DNA of 59,319 nucleotides from a bacterium. GTDB taxonomy: Bacteria; Elusimicrobiota; Elusimicrobia; Elusimicrobiales; UBA9959. The stretch's first letter is position 1, and every line of letters starts with the position of its first letter. The translations under genes and the position numbers were made by a program. Positions 18,451 to 28,143 of the stretch are shown here, piece after piece. The notes beneath the pieces are model-generated. The model was not told where the DNA came from. It did no database searches and worked only from the letters and a program-made list of their open reading frames with translations. The DNA lies in the NCBI GenBank assembly GCA_021811405.1, contig JAJZOZ010000003.1, positions 1 to 59,319 on the forward strand. The letters are read 5' to 3'.

Positions 18451-18672
18451 ATGTCCGAGAACAGCGACAAGATAGAGCTCGAGGGGATAGTCAAGGAGTC
18501 CCTTCCCAACGCCACATTCAAGGTAGAGATAGCCCCCGGCAAGACGATACTCGGCATAATCTCCGGCAAGATGCGCATCCATCATATCAAGATCCTGCCG
18601 GGGGACAAGGTGAAGCTGGAGCTCTCGCCCTACGATCTCAGCAAGGGCCGCATAGTTTACAGAGAGAAATAA
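18451..18672 (+). CDS. infA: Translation initiation factor IF-1
   Basis: 73 residues, single S1/OB-fold domain: [20 protein letters not shown] and [20 protein letters not shown] are diagnostic. IF-1 occupies the 30S A site during initiation. It has its own probable promoter, so it may be expressed partly apart from the upstream spc genes. Confidence 0.97.
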   Translation: MSENSDKIELEGIVKESLPNATFKVEIAPGKTILGIISGKMRIHHIKILPGDKVKLELSPYDLSKGRIVYREK

Positions 18673-18711
18673 GCCGCCAGCGCGGCGTAAAACAGTTCAG
18701 AGGTGCTTCTA

Positions 18712-18825
18712 ATGAAAGTAAGAGCGAGCGTCAAGAAGATTTGCAATAAGTGCAAAATAGTGAAGCGCAAGGGCGTCGTACGCGTCATCTGCGGCGACCC
18801 CCGCCACAAGCAGCGCCAGGGCTGA
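18712..18825 (+). CDS. rpmJ: 50S ribosomal protein L36 (bL36), zinc-binding form
   Basis: Too short for the ORF track. Translation of 18712-18825 gives 37 residues, [20 protein letters not shown]..., ending RHKQRQG. The zinc ligands CNKC, Cys27 and His32 are intact (C+ form). A GAGGTG site lies about 8 nt upstream. It sits between infA and rpsM, its canonical place. Confidence 0.96.
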   Translation: MKVRASVKKICNKCKIVKRKGVVRVICGDPRHKQRQG

Positions 18826-18889
18826 TGCCCCAGGCTGGTGACCAGCGTCATCCGCCGGTGACCGATTACAGCAGCAGCAAGGAGAAAGT

Positions 18890-19288
18890 ATGGCACGTAT
18901 AGCAGGTGTGGACTTACCGAGAGAGAAAAAGATCAGCGTGGCCCTGGCCTACGTTTACGGCATCGGCCGCCCGCTGGCCGCCAAGATCCTGGCCGCCCTG
19001 AGCGCCCAGATCAACCCGGATACCCGGGTGAAGGACCTGAACGAAGACCAGGTCGGTCTGCTTAACTCCGTCATTTCCAAGGAGTACAAGGTGGAGGGCG
19101 AGCTCCGCAGGGAGATCACCGCCAACCTGAAGCGCTACGTCGAGATCAACAGCTACCGCGGCTACAGGCACCGCAGGAACCTGCCGGTGCGCGGGCAGCG
19201 CACCCGCACCAACGGCCGCACCCGCAGGGGCCGCCGCCGCACGGTAGGCTCCGCCAACAAGGCCGCCTCTCCCACCGGAAAGGCCTAA
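18890..19288 (+). CDS. rpsM: 30S ribosomal protein S13 (uS13)
   Basis: 132 residues; begins [21 protein letters not shown] and contains the [20 protein letters not shown] segment. S13 contacts the P-site tRNA and forms bridges to the 50S. AAGGAGAAAG precedes the ATG. Confidence 0.97.
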   Translation: MARIAGVDLPREKKISVALAYVYGIGRPLAAKILAALSAQINPDTRVKDLNEDQVGLLNSVISKEYKVEGELRREITANLKRYVEINSYRGYRHRRNLPVRGQRTRTNGRTRRGRRRTVGSANKAASPTGKA

Positions 19289-19346
19289 GCCGCAAGCCCC
19301 CGCCGCCGCGGCGGGGGGAGAAAACTAAAAAGGAAGATCCAAGACT

Positions 19347-19775
19347 ATGGCAGAAGAGAACAACAACCAGCAGCCCGAAGGGGCGAAGAAGCCCGAGCAG
19401 AAGGCGGCCCCCCGCCGCCGCTACCGCAGCGTGCCGTTCGCCCGCGTGTACGTGAACTGCTCGTTCAACAACACCATCATCACCTTCACCGACGAGAAGG
19501 GCGGCGTGATAGCCTGGTCCACCTCCGGCGGCAACGGCTTCCGCGGCACCAAGAAGGGCACGCCGTTCGCGGCGCAGATCACCGCCAGCAAGGCGGCGGC
19601 CCGCGCGGCCGAGTACGGCGTGCGCCAGGCCATGGTGTTCGTCAGCGGCCCCGGCCCCGGCCGCGAGACCGCGATCCGCGCCGTCGCGCAGAGCGGCATA
19701 CACGTGGTGTCTATCAAGGACGTCACCCCGATACCGCACAACGGCTGCAGGCCCCCTAAGGCCCGCCGCGTGTAA
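19347..19775 (+). CDS. rpsK: 30S ribosomal protein S11 (uS11)
   Basis: S11 is on the 30S platform near the mRNA exit. Core recognised from [15 protein letters not shown] and the end [14 protein letters not shown]. At 142 residues it is about 13 longer than usual, because of an Asn/Gln/Glu-rich N-terminal tail ([17 protein letters not shown]) resembling the one on L3 in this cluster. Confidence 0.97.
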   Translation: MAEENNNQQPEGAKKPEQKAAPRRRYRSVPFARVYVNCSFNNTIITFTDEKGGVIAWSTSGGNGFRGTKKGTPFAAQITASKAAARAAEYGVRQAMVFVSGPGPGRETAIRAVAQSGIHVVSIKDVTPIPHNGCRPPKARRV

Positions 19776-19804
19776 CGCCAGAGACAAGCAAGGAGACCTT
19801 TACA

Positions 19805-20452
19805 ATGTCGAGATATACCGGACCCAGCTGCAAGAAGTGCACGAAAGTCAACCAGAAGCTGTTCCTGAAGGGCACGAAGTGCCATACTAACTGCGCCGTT
19901 GACAAGGCGCAGCGCGCCGAGAAGGAGAAGCGCTTCTCCTCCGGCGGCCGCCCGAACAAGATGTCGGACTACGGCAAGCACCTGCGCGAGAAGCAGATCG
20001 CCCGCCTCGCGGCCCAGGTCAACGAGGCGCAGTTCAAGCGCTTCTTCTCCAAGGCCTCCAAGGACAAGGGACAGACCGGCGCCGCGCTGCTGCGCTTCCT
20101 CGAGGTCAGGCTCGACAACGTCGTGCGCCGGCTCGGCTTCGCGGTCTCGCTGAAGGGCGCCCGCCAGCTGGTCAACCACGGCCATATCTGCGTCAACGGC
20201 CGCGTGCTCTCGATCCCCTCCGCCATGCTGAAGCCCGGCGACGAGGTCTCGATCAACCCGGCCAGCCCGAAGATAGCCGATACGCTGCTGGTAAAGCAGG
20301 GCCTCGAGCACGCCGAGAAGACCTCTTACCGCCCCAGCTTCCTGTCGTGGGACGCCGGCTCCAAGAAAGGCAAGCTCGTGCGCTGGCCCGACCGCGCGGA
20401 GTCCAGCATCTCCGTCGACGAGCAGCTGATAGTCGAATTCTATTCCAAGTAA
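19805..20452 (+). CDS. rpsD: 30S ribosomal protein S4 (uS4), zinc-finger form
   Basis: 215 residues. S4 nucleates 16S rRNA assembly. The N-terminal zinc finger is intact (CKKC and CHTNC), and the S4 domain reads RLDNVVRRLGFAVSLKGARQ. This C+ form is shared with S14, L24 and L36 here, which suggests no zinc-free paralogues are needed in this cluster. Confidence 0.97.
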   Translation: MSRYTGPSCKKCTKVNQKLFLKGTKCHTNCAVDKAQRAEKEKRFSSGGRPNKMSDYGKHLREKQIARLAAQVNEAQFKRFFSKASKDKGQTGAALLRFLEVRLDNVVRRLGFAVSLKGARQLVNHGHICVNGRVLSIPSAMLKPGDEVSINPASPKIADTLLVKQGLEHAEKTSYRPSFLSWDAGSKKGKLVRWPDRAESSISVDEQLIVEFYSK

Positions 20453-20465
20453 GCGAGGAGACCGA

Positions 20466-21431
20466 ATGTCAACTTTCTCTAAACAGCTCGTTATCCCCGA
20501 AGGCCTCAACGTCGAGGATAAGACCAGGACCGAAAACTACTCCAAGTTCACCGCCGAGCCCTACGAGAAGGGTTACGGCCACACGATAGGCAACTCGCTG
20601 CGCCGCATCCTGCTGTCGTCCCTCGAGGGCGCCGCGGTGGTCGCCGTGCGCATCAAGGGAGCCCGCCATGAGTACTCCGCCGTCAACGGCGTGCAGGAGG
20701 ACGTGGTCAACATCATCCTGAACCTGAAGCGCCTGCGCGTGCGCCTGAAGGGCGAGGGCCCCGAGACGCTGCTGATCAGCGTTAAGGGCAAGAAGGAAGT
20801 GAAGGCCTCCGACATCAAGGAGAACGCCAACGTCGAGGTCATCAACAAGGACCTCGTGATCGCGCACGTCGAGTCCGGCGCCGAGTTCGAGGCCGAGCTC
20901 GAGATAGCCAAGGGCGCCGGCTACCTGACCTCCGACGAGATCCGCTCCCGGATGAACCTCCCGATGGAGTTCATCCCGATGGACGCGATCTTCTCCCCTA
21001 TCCAGAAGGTCCATTACACCGTCGAGAACGCCCGCGTGGGCCAGCGCACCGACTACGACAAGCTCGTGCTCGAGGTCTGGACCGACGGGACGATGACGCC
21101 GGCCGACGCCGTCTCCAACACCGCGGCGCTGCTGCGCCGCTCGATCATGCCGTTCCTGCCGGCCGAGGAGGCCGCCAAGGAGCCGGTGAAGGCCGAGGAC
21201 AAGGCCGAGACCGCCGGAGAGTCCTCCTCCAAGCTCGACCAGGGCGTGGAGATGATAGAGCTCTCCTCCCGCGCCTCCAACTGCCTGAAGGTGGCCGGCA
21301 TCCAGACGATAGGCGAACTGGTCAGCAAGACCGAGGGCGACCTGCTGTCCGTGAAGAACTTCGGCCAGAAGTCGCTGGACGAGATAAAGGAAAAGCTCAA
21401 GGAAATGGGCCTTTCCCTCGGGATGAAGTAA
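20466..21431 (+). CDS. rpoA: RNA polymerase alpha subunit
   Basis: 321 residues with N-terminal dimerisation domain (PYEKGYGHTIGNSLRRILL) and C-terminal helix-hairpin-helix domain (LSSRASNCLKVAGIQTIGEL ... LGMK) that binds UP elements and activators. The linker (about residues 235-255) is Glu/Lys/Ala-rich. It lies in the canonical alpha operon between rpsD and rplQ. Confidence 0.98.
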   Translation: MSTFSKQLVIPEGLNVEDKTRTENYSKFTAEPYEKGYGHTIGNSLRRILLSSLEGAAVVAVRIKGARHEYSAVNGVQEDVVNIILNLKRLRVRLKGEGPETLLISVKGKKEVKASDIKENANVEVINKDLVIAHVESGAEFEAELEIAKGAGYLTSDEIRSRMNLPMEFIPMDAIFSPIQKVHYTVENARVGQRTDYDKLVLEVWTDGTMTPADAVSNTAALLRRSIMPFLPAEEAAKEPVKAEDKAETAGESSSKLDQGVEMIELSSRASNCLKVAGIQTIGELVSKTEGDLLSVKNFGQKSLDEIKEKLKEMGLSLGMK

Positions 21432-21456
21432 CTCAACTTACGTCAAGGAACGCATT

Positions 21457-21798
21457 ATGATAAAGAATCTGGGCGCGAGAAAACTTTCCAGGACCGGTTC
21501 GCACCGCCGCGCGATGTTCTCCAACATGGCCTCCAGCCTGCTGCTGCACGAGAAGGTGCAGACCACGCTGCCCAAGGCCAAGGAACTGCGCAAGGTGGCC
21601 GAGCGCGTGATAGCCGACGCGAAGAACAACCGCCGCGTCGAGGTGCGCCGCGTGATCAAGGACAAGGCCGTCTACCAGAAGGTGTTCGAGGTGATAGCGC
21701 CGCGCTACAAGGAACGCGCGGGCGGCTTCACCCGCATCCTGAAACTCGGCCCCCGGAAGGGGGACGCGACGGAAGTCGCGCTGGTGAAGCTGGTCTAA
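21457..21798 (+). CDS. rplQ: 50S ribosomal protein L17 (bL17)
   Basis: 113 residues, normal length. Recognised from [20 protein letters not shown] and the C-terminal [13 protein letters not shown]17 sits near the tunnel exit. No terminator follows; mreB starts 7 nt after the stop codon, so the ribosomal cluster seems to run into cell-shape genes. Confidence 0.97.
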   Translation: MIKNLGARKLSRTGSHRRAMFSNMASSLLLHEKVQTTLPKAKELRKVAERVIADAKNNRRVEVRRVIKDKAVYQKVFEVIAPRYKERAGGFTRILKLGPRKGDATEVALVKLV

Positions 21799-21805
21799 GA
21801 CAAAA

Positions 21806-22840
<1,035 letters not shown>

Positions 22841-22895
22841 CGGCCGGCGTCCCGCCCGGCCGCGGTTCCAGGAGGGTCCCCCCGGGGGACTGGCG

Positions 22896-23753
22896 ATGAG
22901 CAGAGAGAAAGACGCCGCCAATTACGCTTTAGTTTCCTTCGCCGTTCTGTCGGTCCTCCTCCTTCTTTTCCCCGCTTCCCGCCTGGCCCACACGGCCCGC
23001 GTCATAGCCAGCTACAGCCTTTACCCGTCGCTGCATTACGGCGCCAAGTACGCCCATTTCGTCCGCAACGTGCCGTCCAACGTGGTGGCCCTGCTCGAGA
23101 CCGACCAGGAGAACAGGACCCTGCGCGCCAGGAACAAGGAGCTGGAGCTGCAGCTGCAGCGGGCGGCCGTGATCGAGGCCGACAACGAGCGCCTGGCCGC
23201 GGCTATGCGCCTGTCGCGCTACCTCCCGTGGGCCGGGGCGTGGGCCCGCGTGATCAACAAGGACCCCTCCGACTGGTACGGCTCCTTCTTCATAGACAAG
23301 GGCTCCGACGACGGCATTGCGGTAAACGACACCGTGCTCGGCCTGCAGGGCGAGAAGGCCGGCCTGGCCGGCCGCGTCTTCGAGGTCTATCCCAAGTTCT
23401 CCAAGGTGCTGCTGCTGACCAACCCGTCGGCCTCGGCGGTCTGCTCGATAGCGCCGGCCGGCATGGAGGCGCTCGTGGAGGGCCGCGGCACCTGGCGGCT
23501 CAAGATGAACTACGTGCCCGAGGACTCCGGGGTCGCCGAGGGCGCGGAACTGGTGACGGCCAAGGGCGGACTGCTGTTCCCGGCCGGCGTGCCGGTGGGC
23601 ACGGTGACCAAGGTCTATCCCCGCGAATCCTCGATGAACTTCATCACGGCCGAGGTGCAGCCGCTGGTGAACGTCAACATCCTCAAGGAAGTCTACGTCG
23701 TGCGCAGGAAGCTGCCGCTCGAGTTCCCTGAGCGGGCGGGGGACGCCCGATGA
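22896..23753 (+). CDS. mreC: Rod-shape determining protein MreC
   Basis: 285 residues: one N-terminal membrane helix (about residues 10-35), a coiled coil (ENRTLRARNKELELQLQRA, about 68-100) and a periplasmic beta-rich domain. MreC links MreB/MreD to PBP2 and activates it. The stop overlaps the mreD ATG as ATGA. Confidence 0.92.
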   Translation: MSREKDAANYALVSFAVLSVLLLLFPASRLAHTARVIASYSLYPSLHYGAKYAHFVRNVPSNVVALLETDQENRTLRARNKELELQLQRAAVIEADNERLAAAMRLSRYLPWAGAWARVINKDPSDWYGSFFIDKGSDDGIAVNDTVLGLQGEKAGLAGRVFEVYPKFSKVLLLTNPSASAVCSIAPAGMEALVEGRGTWRLKMNYVPEDSGVAEGAELVTAKGGLLFPAGVPVGTVTKVYPRESSMNFITAEVQPLVNVNILKEVYVVRRKLPLEFPERAGDAR

Positions 23754-24229
23754 CCCTGCTGCTGGAAATACTGGTCTACCTCTTCACCGGCGTCTTCTAC
23801 TGGTGGTGGACGCAGAACCTGACCTTCTTCGGGCTGGCCCCCAACTTCATCTTCGCCGGGGCGCTCTGCGCGGCGATACTCGCGGGCCCGGTCAAGGGCA
23901 TAGCCTGGGGCTTCTTCCTCGGGCTGTACGCGGACATGCTGGGCTCCGGCCCGCTGGGCGGCTACGCCCTGACCTACACGCTGATGGCCTATATAGTCCA
24001 CCTGGTCAAGCGCCAGTTCGACATGGACAGCTTCTTTTCCCAGCTGGTGGCCGCGGTCTCGCTTTCCTGGATCAGCATGCTTTTCTACATGGGGCTGAGC
24101 CTCGCTTTCGCGAGGATCAACCCGACGGGACTTAAAATTTTCCTGGCGGAACCTTTCCTGAACGCGCTGGCGGTGCCGGCCGTGTTCCAGCTGTTCTACC
24201 GGGCCCAGCGGCGGCTGCACGTGCTATGA
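23750..24229 (+). CDS. mreD: Rod-shape determining protein MreD
   Basis: 159 residues, nearly all hydrophobic, with about five predicted membrane helices. Recognised mostly from position and membrane pattern; the KGIAWGFFLGLYADMLGSGP segment is typical for MreD. ATGA overlaps with both mreC and mrdA indicate coupled translation. Confidence 0.88.
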   Translation: MTLLLEILVYLFTGVFYWWWTQNLTFFGLAPNFIFAGALCAAILAGPVKGIAWGFFLGLYADMLGSGPLGGYALTYTLMAYIVHLVKRQFDMDSFFSQLVAAVSLSWISMLFYMGLSLAFARINPTGLKIFLAEPFLNALAVPAVFQLFYRAQRRLHVL

Positions 24230-26079
24230 TCGACCGCCAGACCTCGCAGGAAAGGCTCGATCTCCTCTGGGTGCTGGCCTCCTCCGCCGCTCTTATCTTC
24301 CTCGTCCGCCTCGTCAGCCTGCAGGTCATCGGCGGCTCCTATTACAGGGAGCTGGCCGAGAAGAACCGTACCCAGGTCATCAGCCAGACGGCCCCGCGCG
24401 GGCGCATCTATTCGGCGGACGGCGAGGCCATAGCCACCAGCCGGCCTTCCTTCAGCCTCATCTATTTCCCGGGCCAGACCAAGCCCGGCCCCGAGCTGGA
24501 CCGCATGGCGCGCTCGCTGGCCGGCCCGCTGCGCGCCGACACGGAGGACCTGCGCAGGACGATAAGCAGGGCCGCCACCAGGGAGACGCCGGTGCGCCTG
24601 GCCGAGAACCTGCCGGCCAAGGTGATGCTGGCGCTCTCCGAGCTGAAGGCCGTCTACCCCGGCATAGACATTATCGTCGAAGCGAGGCGCTATTACCCTT
24701 TCGGGGCGTACCTCAGTCACCTGGTCGGCTACATAGGCAAGATGGATTCCAGGGACTGGTCCCGCCTCTCCGGGGAGAAGACCTACTCGATGGACTCCCG
24801 CCTCGGCAAGGCCGGGCTCGAGAAGACGTACGAGAAGGAACTGAAGGGCAAGGACGGCGGCATCTACCTGGAGGTGGATTCCCGCGGCAAGCTGAACCGC
24901 GTGCTCGAGAGCCGCAAGTGGTCGCCGGGGGCCGATATCTACCTGACGATAGATTCCAAGGCCCAGGCGGCCGCCGAGGAAGGCCTGAAGAAGTCCGTCA
25001 GCGGCAAGGGCGCCGTGGTGGCCCTGGACCCGCGCACCGGCGCCGTGCTCGCCTTCGCGTCTATGCCGGACTACGACCCCAATATGTTCGTGCTGTCCGG
25101 TTCCGAAAAGGAAGGGCTGGCCGCCGGCGAGGTGCTGCCGGAGTTCAACGTGGCCCTGCAGGGCACCTACCCGCCCGGCTCCATCTTCAAGATCGTCACC
25201 TCCGCCGCCATACTGGAGAGCGGCCGCGTCTCGCCCGAAGAGCGGGTCTTCTGCCCCGGCTGGTACGACGCCGGCAGCAGGATCTTCAAGTGCTGGGACA
25301 AGAAGGGGCACGGCAGGGTGGATTTCATAGAAGGACTGGCCAAGTCCTGCGACGTCTATTATTACACGATGGGGCAGCGGGCCGGCGCGCTGGCCATAGA
25401 GAAGTACGCGCGCGCCTTCGGCCTGGGGCGGCCTTCCGGCATCGCGCTGCCCGACGAGAAGTCCGGCAACGTTTTCGGTCCCAGCAAGCGGGCCGACAAG
25501 AAGAGCTACTGGTTCATAGGCGATACGCTGAACCTGGCCATCGGGCAGGGCGAGACGCTGGTCACGCCGATGCAGGCCGCCGACATGATAGCCGCGGTGG
25601 CCAACGGCGGCGTCTTCCACAGGCCGTATTACGTCGACCGCATAGTCCGCGGCGACGGCCAGGTGCTCAAGCGCTCCAAACCGGAGACCACGGGCGAAGT
25701 GGAGCTCAAGGACAGCACCTGGGCGCTTATCCGGGAGGGCCTGCACAGCGTGGTCGACGAAGGCACCGGGCGGGCGGCGCAGATAAAGGGCGCCGAGGTC
25801 TACGGCAAGACCGGCACGGCGCAGAACCCGCACGGCAAGGACCACGCCTGGTTCGTCTCCTACGCCACCGTAAACGGCCAGCCGTCCAAGGTGGCCGTGG
25901 CCGTGCTGGTGGAACACGGGGAACACGGCGCCTCGGCTGCCGCGCCGATAGCCAAGGCCGTCATAGAGGCAGTCCTCAGGAACGACCTCGCCGTCAAGCA
26001 GGCCGGGCCGGCCCCGGCGGGCGCGCCGGCCCCGTCCACGTCGGCCCCGGCGGGCGCGCCGGCGCGGGAGGCCACATGA
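24226..26079 (+). CDS. mrdA: Penicillin-binding protein 2, elongasome transpeptidase
   Basis: 617 residues: one N-terminal membrane helix, a pedestal domain and a transpeptidase domain with Ser319-xx-Lys322 (GSIFK), SCD (374-376) and KTGT (528-531) motifs. It crosslinks peptidoglycan during elongation. The last about 35 residues form an unusual Pro/Ala/Gly-rich tail (APAGAPAPSTSAPAGAPA). Both ends overlap neighbours as ATGA. Confidence 0.95.
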   Translation: MIDRQTSQERLDLLWVLASSAALIFLVRLVSLQVIGGSYYRELAEKNRTQVISQTAPRGRIYSADGEAIATSRPSFSLIYFPGQTKPGPELDRMARSLAGPLRADTEDLRRTISRAATRETPVRLAENLPAKVMLALSELKAVYPGIDIIVEARRYYPFGAYLSHLVGYIGKMDSRDWSRLSGEKTYSMDSRLGKAGLEKTYEKELKGKDGGIYLEVDSRGKLNRVLESRKWSPGADIYLTIDSKAQAAAEEGLKKSVSGKGAVVALDPRTGAVLAFASMPDYDPNMFVLSGSEKEGLAAGEVLPEFNVALQGTYPPGSIFKIVTSAAILESGRVSPEERVFCPGWYDAGSRIFKCWDKKGHGRVDFIEGLAKSCDVYYYTMGQRAGALAIEKYARAFGLGRPSGIALPDEKSGNVFGPSKRADKKSYWFIGDTLNLAIGQGETLVTPMQAADMIAAVANGGVFHRPYYVDRIVRGDGQVLKRSKPETTGEVELKDSTWALIREGLHSVVDEGTGRAAQIKGAEVYGKTGTAQNPHGKDHAWFVSYATVNGQPSKVAVAVLVEHGEHGASAAAPIAKAVIEAVLRNDLAVKQAGPAPAGAPAPSTSAPAGAPAREAT

Positions 26080-27416
26080 TAGACACGCCCGGAGCTTCGC
26101 TGAGGAAGAACAGGATGGACTGGGTCCTGTTCATCGCGGCCATGGCCCTGCTGGCCGTCGGCACCATAGCCATACTTTCCTCGGTCGCCGCCCTGCCGGG
26201 CCAGGCGCGCATAGTCCGCGTGCAGTTCACCGCCATCCCGCTGGCGCTGATAACGCTGGCGGCGGTCTGGAGCGTGAATTACCAGGTCTACCAGGACCAG
26301 TGGAAATTCGTCTACGGGGCGCTGCTGGTCTTCCTGGCCGGCGTGCTCTTCATCGGCGTAGTGGACAAGGGCGCCCGCTCGTGGTACCGCCTCCCTTTCT
26401 TCTCCATACAGCCTTCGGAGTTCTCCCGCGTCGGGCTGATACTGGTGCTGGCGAACTTCCTGGACAAGCGCATGGGCAAGATAAAGGAGCTGAGGACGGT
26501 GCTCGGGGCGTTCGCGCTCTGCGTGCCGGTGTTCCTGCTGCTGATAAAGCAGCCGGATTTCTCGGCGATACTGATAACCTTCCCGGTGGCGCTCATCATG
26601 CTGTTCGCGGCCGGCGCCAGCGTCTTCCACCTCTCCATCATAGTCGGCTACGCGGTCATCTCCGCCCTCTTCCCGGTGCTGTGGACGATCATAAACCTGA
26701 ACCCGGAACTGCTGGACAACTCGCTGGTCTCCTATTTCTTCCACCTCTCCGACTCCTGGGCCGGGGCGGCCGCGTTCGTGGCGGCCGCGGCGTTCGGCTT
26801 CTGGCTGCTGTGGCGCCTTTCGGTGCAGCTGTACGCGAACCTGTCCGGGGTCTATTTCGCCGGGGCGGCGCTGGTGCTGATACTCGGCTTTTTCTCCGGC
26901 GTGATGGTGAAGAACCAGATGAAGGATTACCAGCAGAAGCGCCTGGAGGTCTTCCTGTCCCCGGAATCTGACCCGCGCGGCGCCGGCTACAACCTGCTGC
27001 AGGCGCGCATAGCCATAGGCTCCGGGGGCATACTGGGCCGGGGCATCTTCTCCGGCACGCAGTCGCGCCTGGGTTTCGTGCCCGAGAGGCACACCGACTT
27101 CATCCTCGCCGTGGTGGGCGAGGAGATGGGCTTCTGGGGCATGCTGCTCGTCACGGGACTGTACGCGCTGCTGATGCGGCGCGTCATGCTGGGCGCGCGG
27201 CTGGCGAGGGACCGCTTCGGTTACCTGGTCAACTGCGGGATCTTCGGCATGTTCCTCGTCTATTTCTGCATAAATTTCGGCATGCTGCTGGGGCTGGCCC
27301 CGGTGGCGGGCGTGCCGCTGCCGCTGGTCTCGTACGGCGGCTCCAACCTGGTCGCCACGATGATGGCCCTCGGCATAGCCGAATCGGTCTACGCCAGGAG
27401 GTACGCGCTGGTCTGA
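26076..27416 (+). CDS. rodA: RodA, SEDS-family peptidoglycan glycosyltransferase
   Basis: The ATG at 26076 overlaps the mrdA stop; the track entry at 24918 begins far upstream in the same frame. The 446-residue protein has about ten to twelve membrane helices and the SEDS signatures QPSEFSRVGLI and GVPLPLVSYGGSNL. It is longer than E. coli RodA (about 370) because of an extra hydrophobic segment around residues 210-270. It polymerises glycan strands together with PBP2. Confidence 0.95.
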   Translation: MIDTPGASLRKNRMDWVLFIAAMALLAVGTIAILSSVAALPGQARIVRVQFTAIPLALITLAAVWSVNYQVYQDQWKFVYGALLVFLAGVLFIGVVDKGARSWYRLPFFSIQPSEFSRVGLILVLANFLDKRMGKIKELRTVLGAFALCVPVFLLLIKQPDFSAILITFPVALIMLFAAGASVFHLSIIVGYAVISALFPVLWTIINLNPELLDNSLVSYFFHLSDSWAGAAAFVAAAAFGFWLLWRLSVQLYANLSGVYFAGAALVLILGFFSGVMVKNQMKDYQQKRLEVFLSPESDPRGAGYNLLQARIAIGSGGILGRGIFSGTQSRLGFVPERHTDFILAVVGEEMGFWGMLLVTGLYALLMRRVMLGARLARDRFGYLVNCGIFGMFLVYFCINFGMLLGLAPVAGVPLPLVSYGGSNLVATMMALGIAESVYARRYALV

Positions 27417-27444
27417 CCGGGGGGCCTGTCATTAAGACAACATT

Positions 27445-28122
27445 ATGAACGAAGGACCAAGGTCACGCATAAGGCTCAAGTTCGCGCGCCTAGCCGCGGC
27501 GAAGGACACGACGCACCTGGAACAGATAAAGGAACTGCGCTCGCGCGCCGCGCGCTCGGGGCTGAAGTTCTGGCCCGCCAGGATAGGCGGACAGGCGGCG
27601 CCGAAGATGGCCTTCGGCCCGGCCGCGTCGGTGGGCCACGAGAGCCTCTGCGAGTACGCCGACCTCTACCTGGAGGAGTTCGCCAGGGAGGACGCGGCCG
27701 CCGAGAAGCTCCGCCCGTTCGACGACGAGAATTTCAGGCTGATCTCCGCCAGGCGGGTGCCGGTCTTTTTCCCGGCGATAGAGGCGGCGGTCAACGCGGC
27801 GGAGTACTTCATGGAGGCGGATTTCCCGGCCGGTTTCTCGGACGCCGCGGTGGACGCCTTCATGGCCCGCAAGAGCGTGGAGTGGGAGAAGGTGAAGTCC
27901 ACCGGCGAGCGCAAGACGCTCGACGCCAGGGCCCCGGTACTCTCGGCCTCGTTCGACCGGGAGGCCTCGCTGCTGAAGGTCACGCTGAAGCTGGAGCCCG
28001 GCAAGAACATCAAGCCGGAGGTGGCCGCCGAACTGATGGCCGGCGCCCGTCCCGTTTTCAGGCGCATAGTGCGCAGGGAGCTGTACTGGTTCGGCTCGGG
28101 AGGCCGGCTGGAAGTTTTTTAG
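27445..28122 (+). CDS. DUF2344 / TIGR03936 radical-SAM-linked protein
   Basis: 225 residues. The N-terminal pattern RSRIRLKFARLAAAKDTTHLEQIKEL and GLKFWPA...KMAFGPA match the DUF2344 family, usually encoded next to, or fused to, a B12-binding-type radical SAM protein and near rng and ribosomal protein genes. Here the radical SAM partner is missing locally, but rng follows by 21 nt. Function unknown; position suggests RNA or ribosome maturation. Confidence 0.75.
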   Translation: MNEGPRSRIRLKFARLAAAKDTTHLEQIKELRSRAARSGLKFWPARIGGQAAPKMAFGPAASVGHESLCEYADLYLEEFAREDAAAEKLRPFDDENFRLISARRVPVFFPAIEAAVNAAEYFMEADFPAGFSDAAVDAFMARKSVEWEKVKSTGERKTLDARAPVLSASFDREASLLKVTLKLEPGKNIKPEVAAELMAGARPVFRRIVRRELYWFGSGGRLEVF

Positions 28123-28143
28123 CGATCCCCAAGGAGAGACAAT

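Noticed and set aside
24918-26075. Upstream part of the 832-residue ORF containing rodA
   Set aside because: Shadow of mrdA; RodA starts at 26076.
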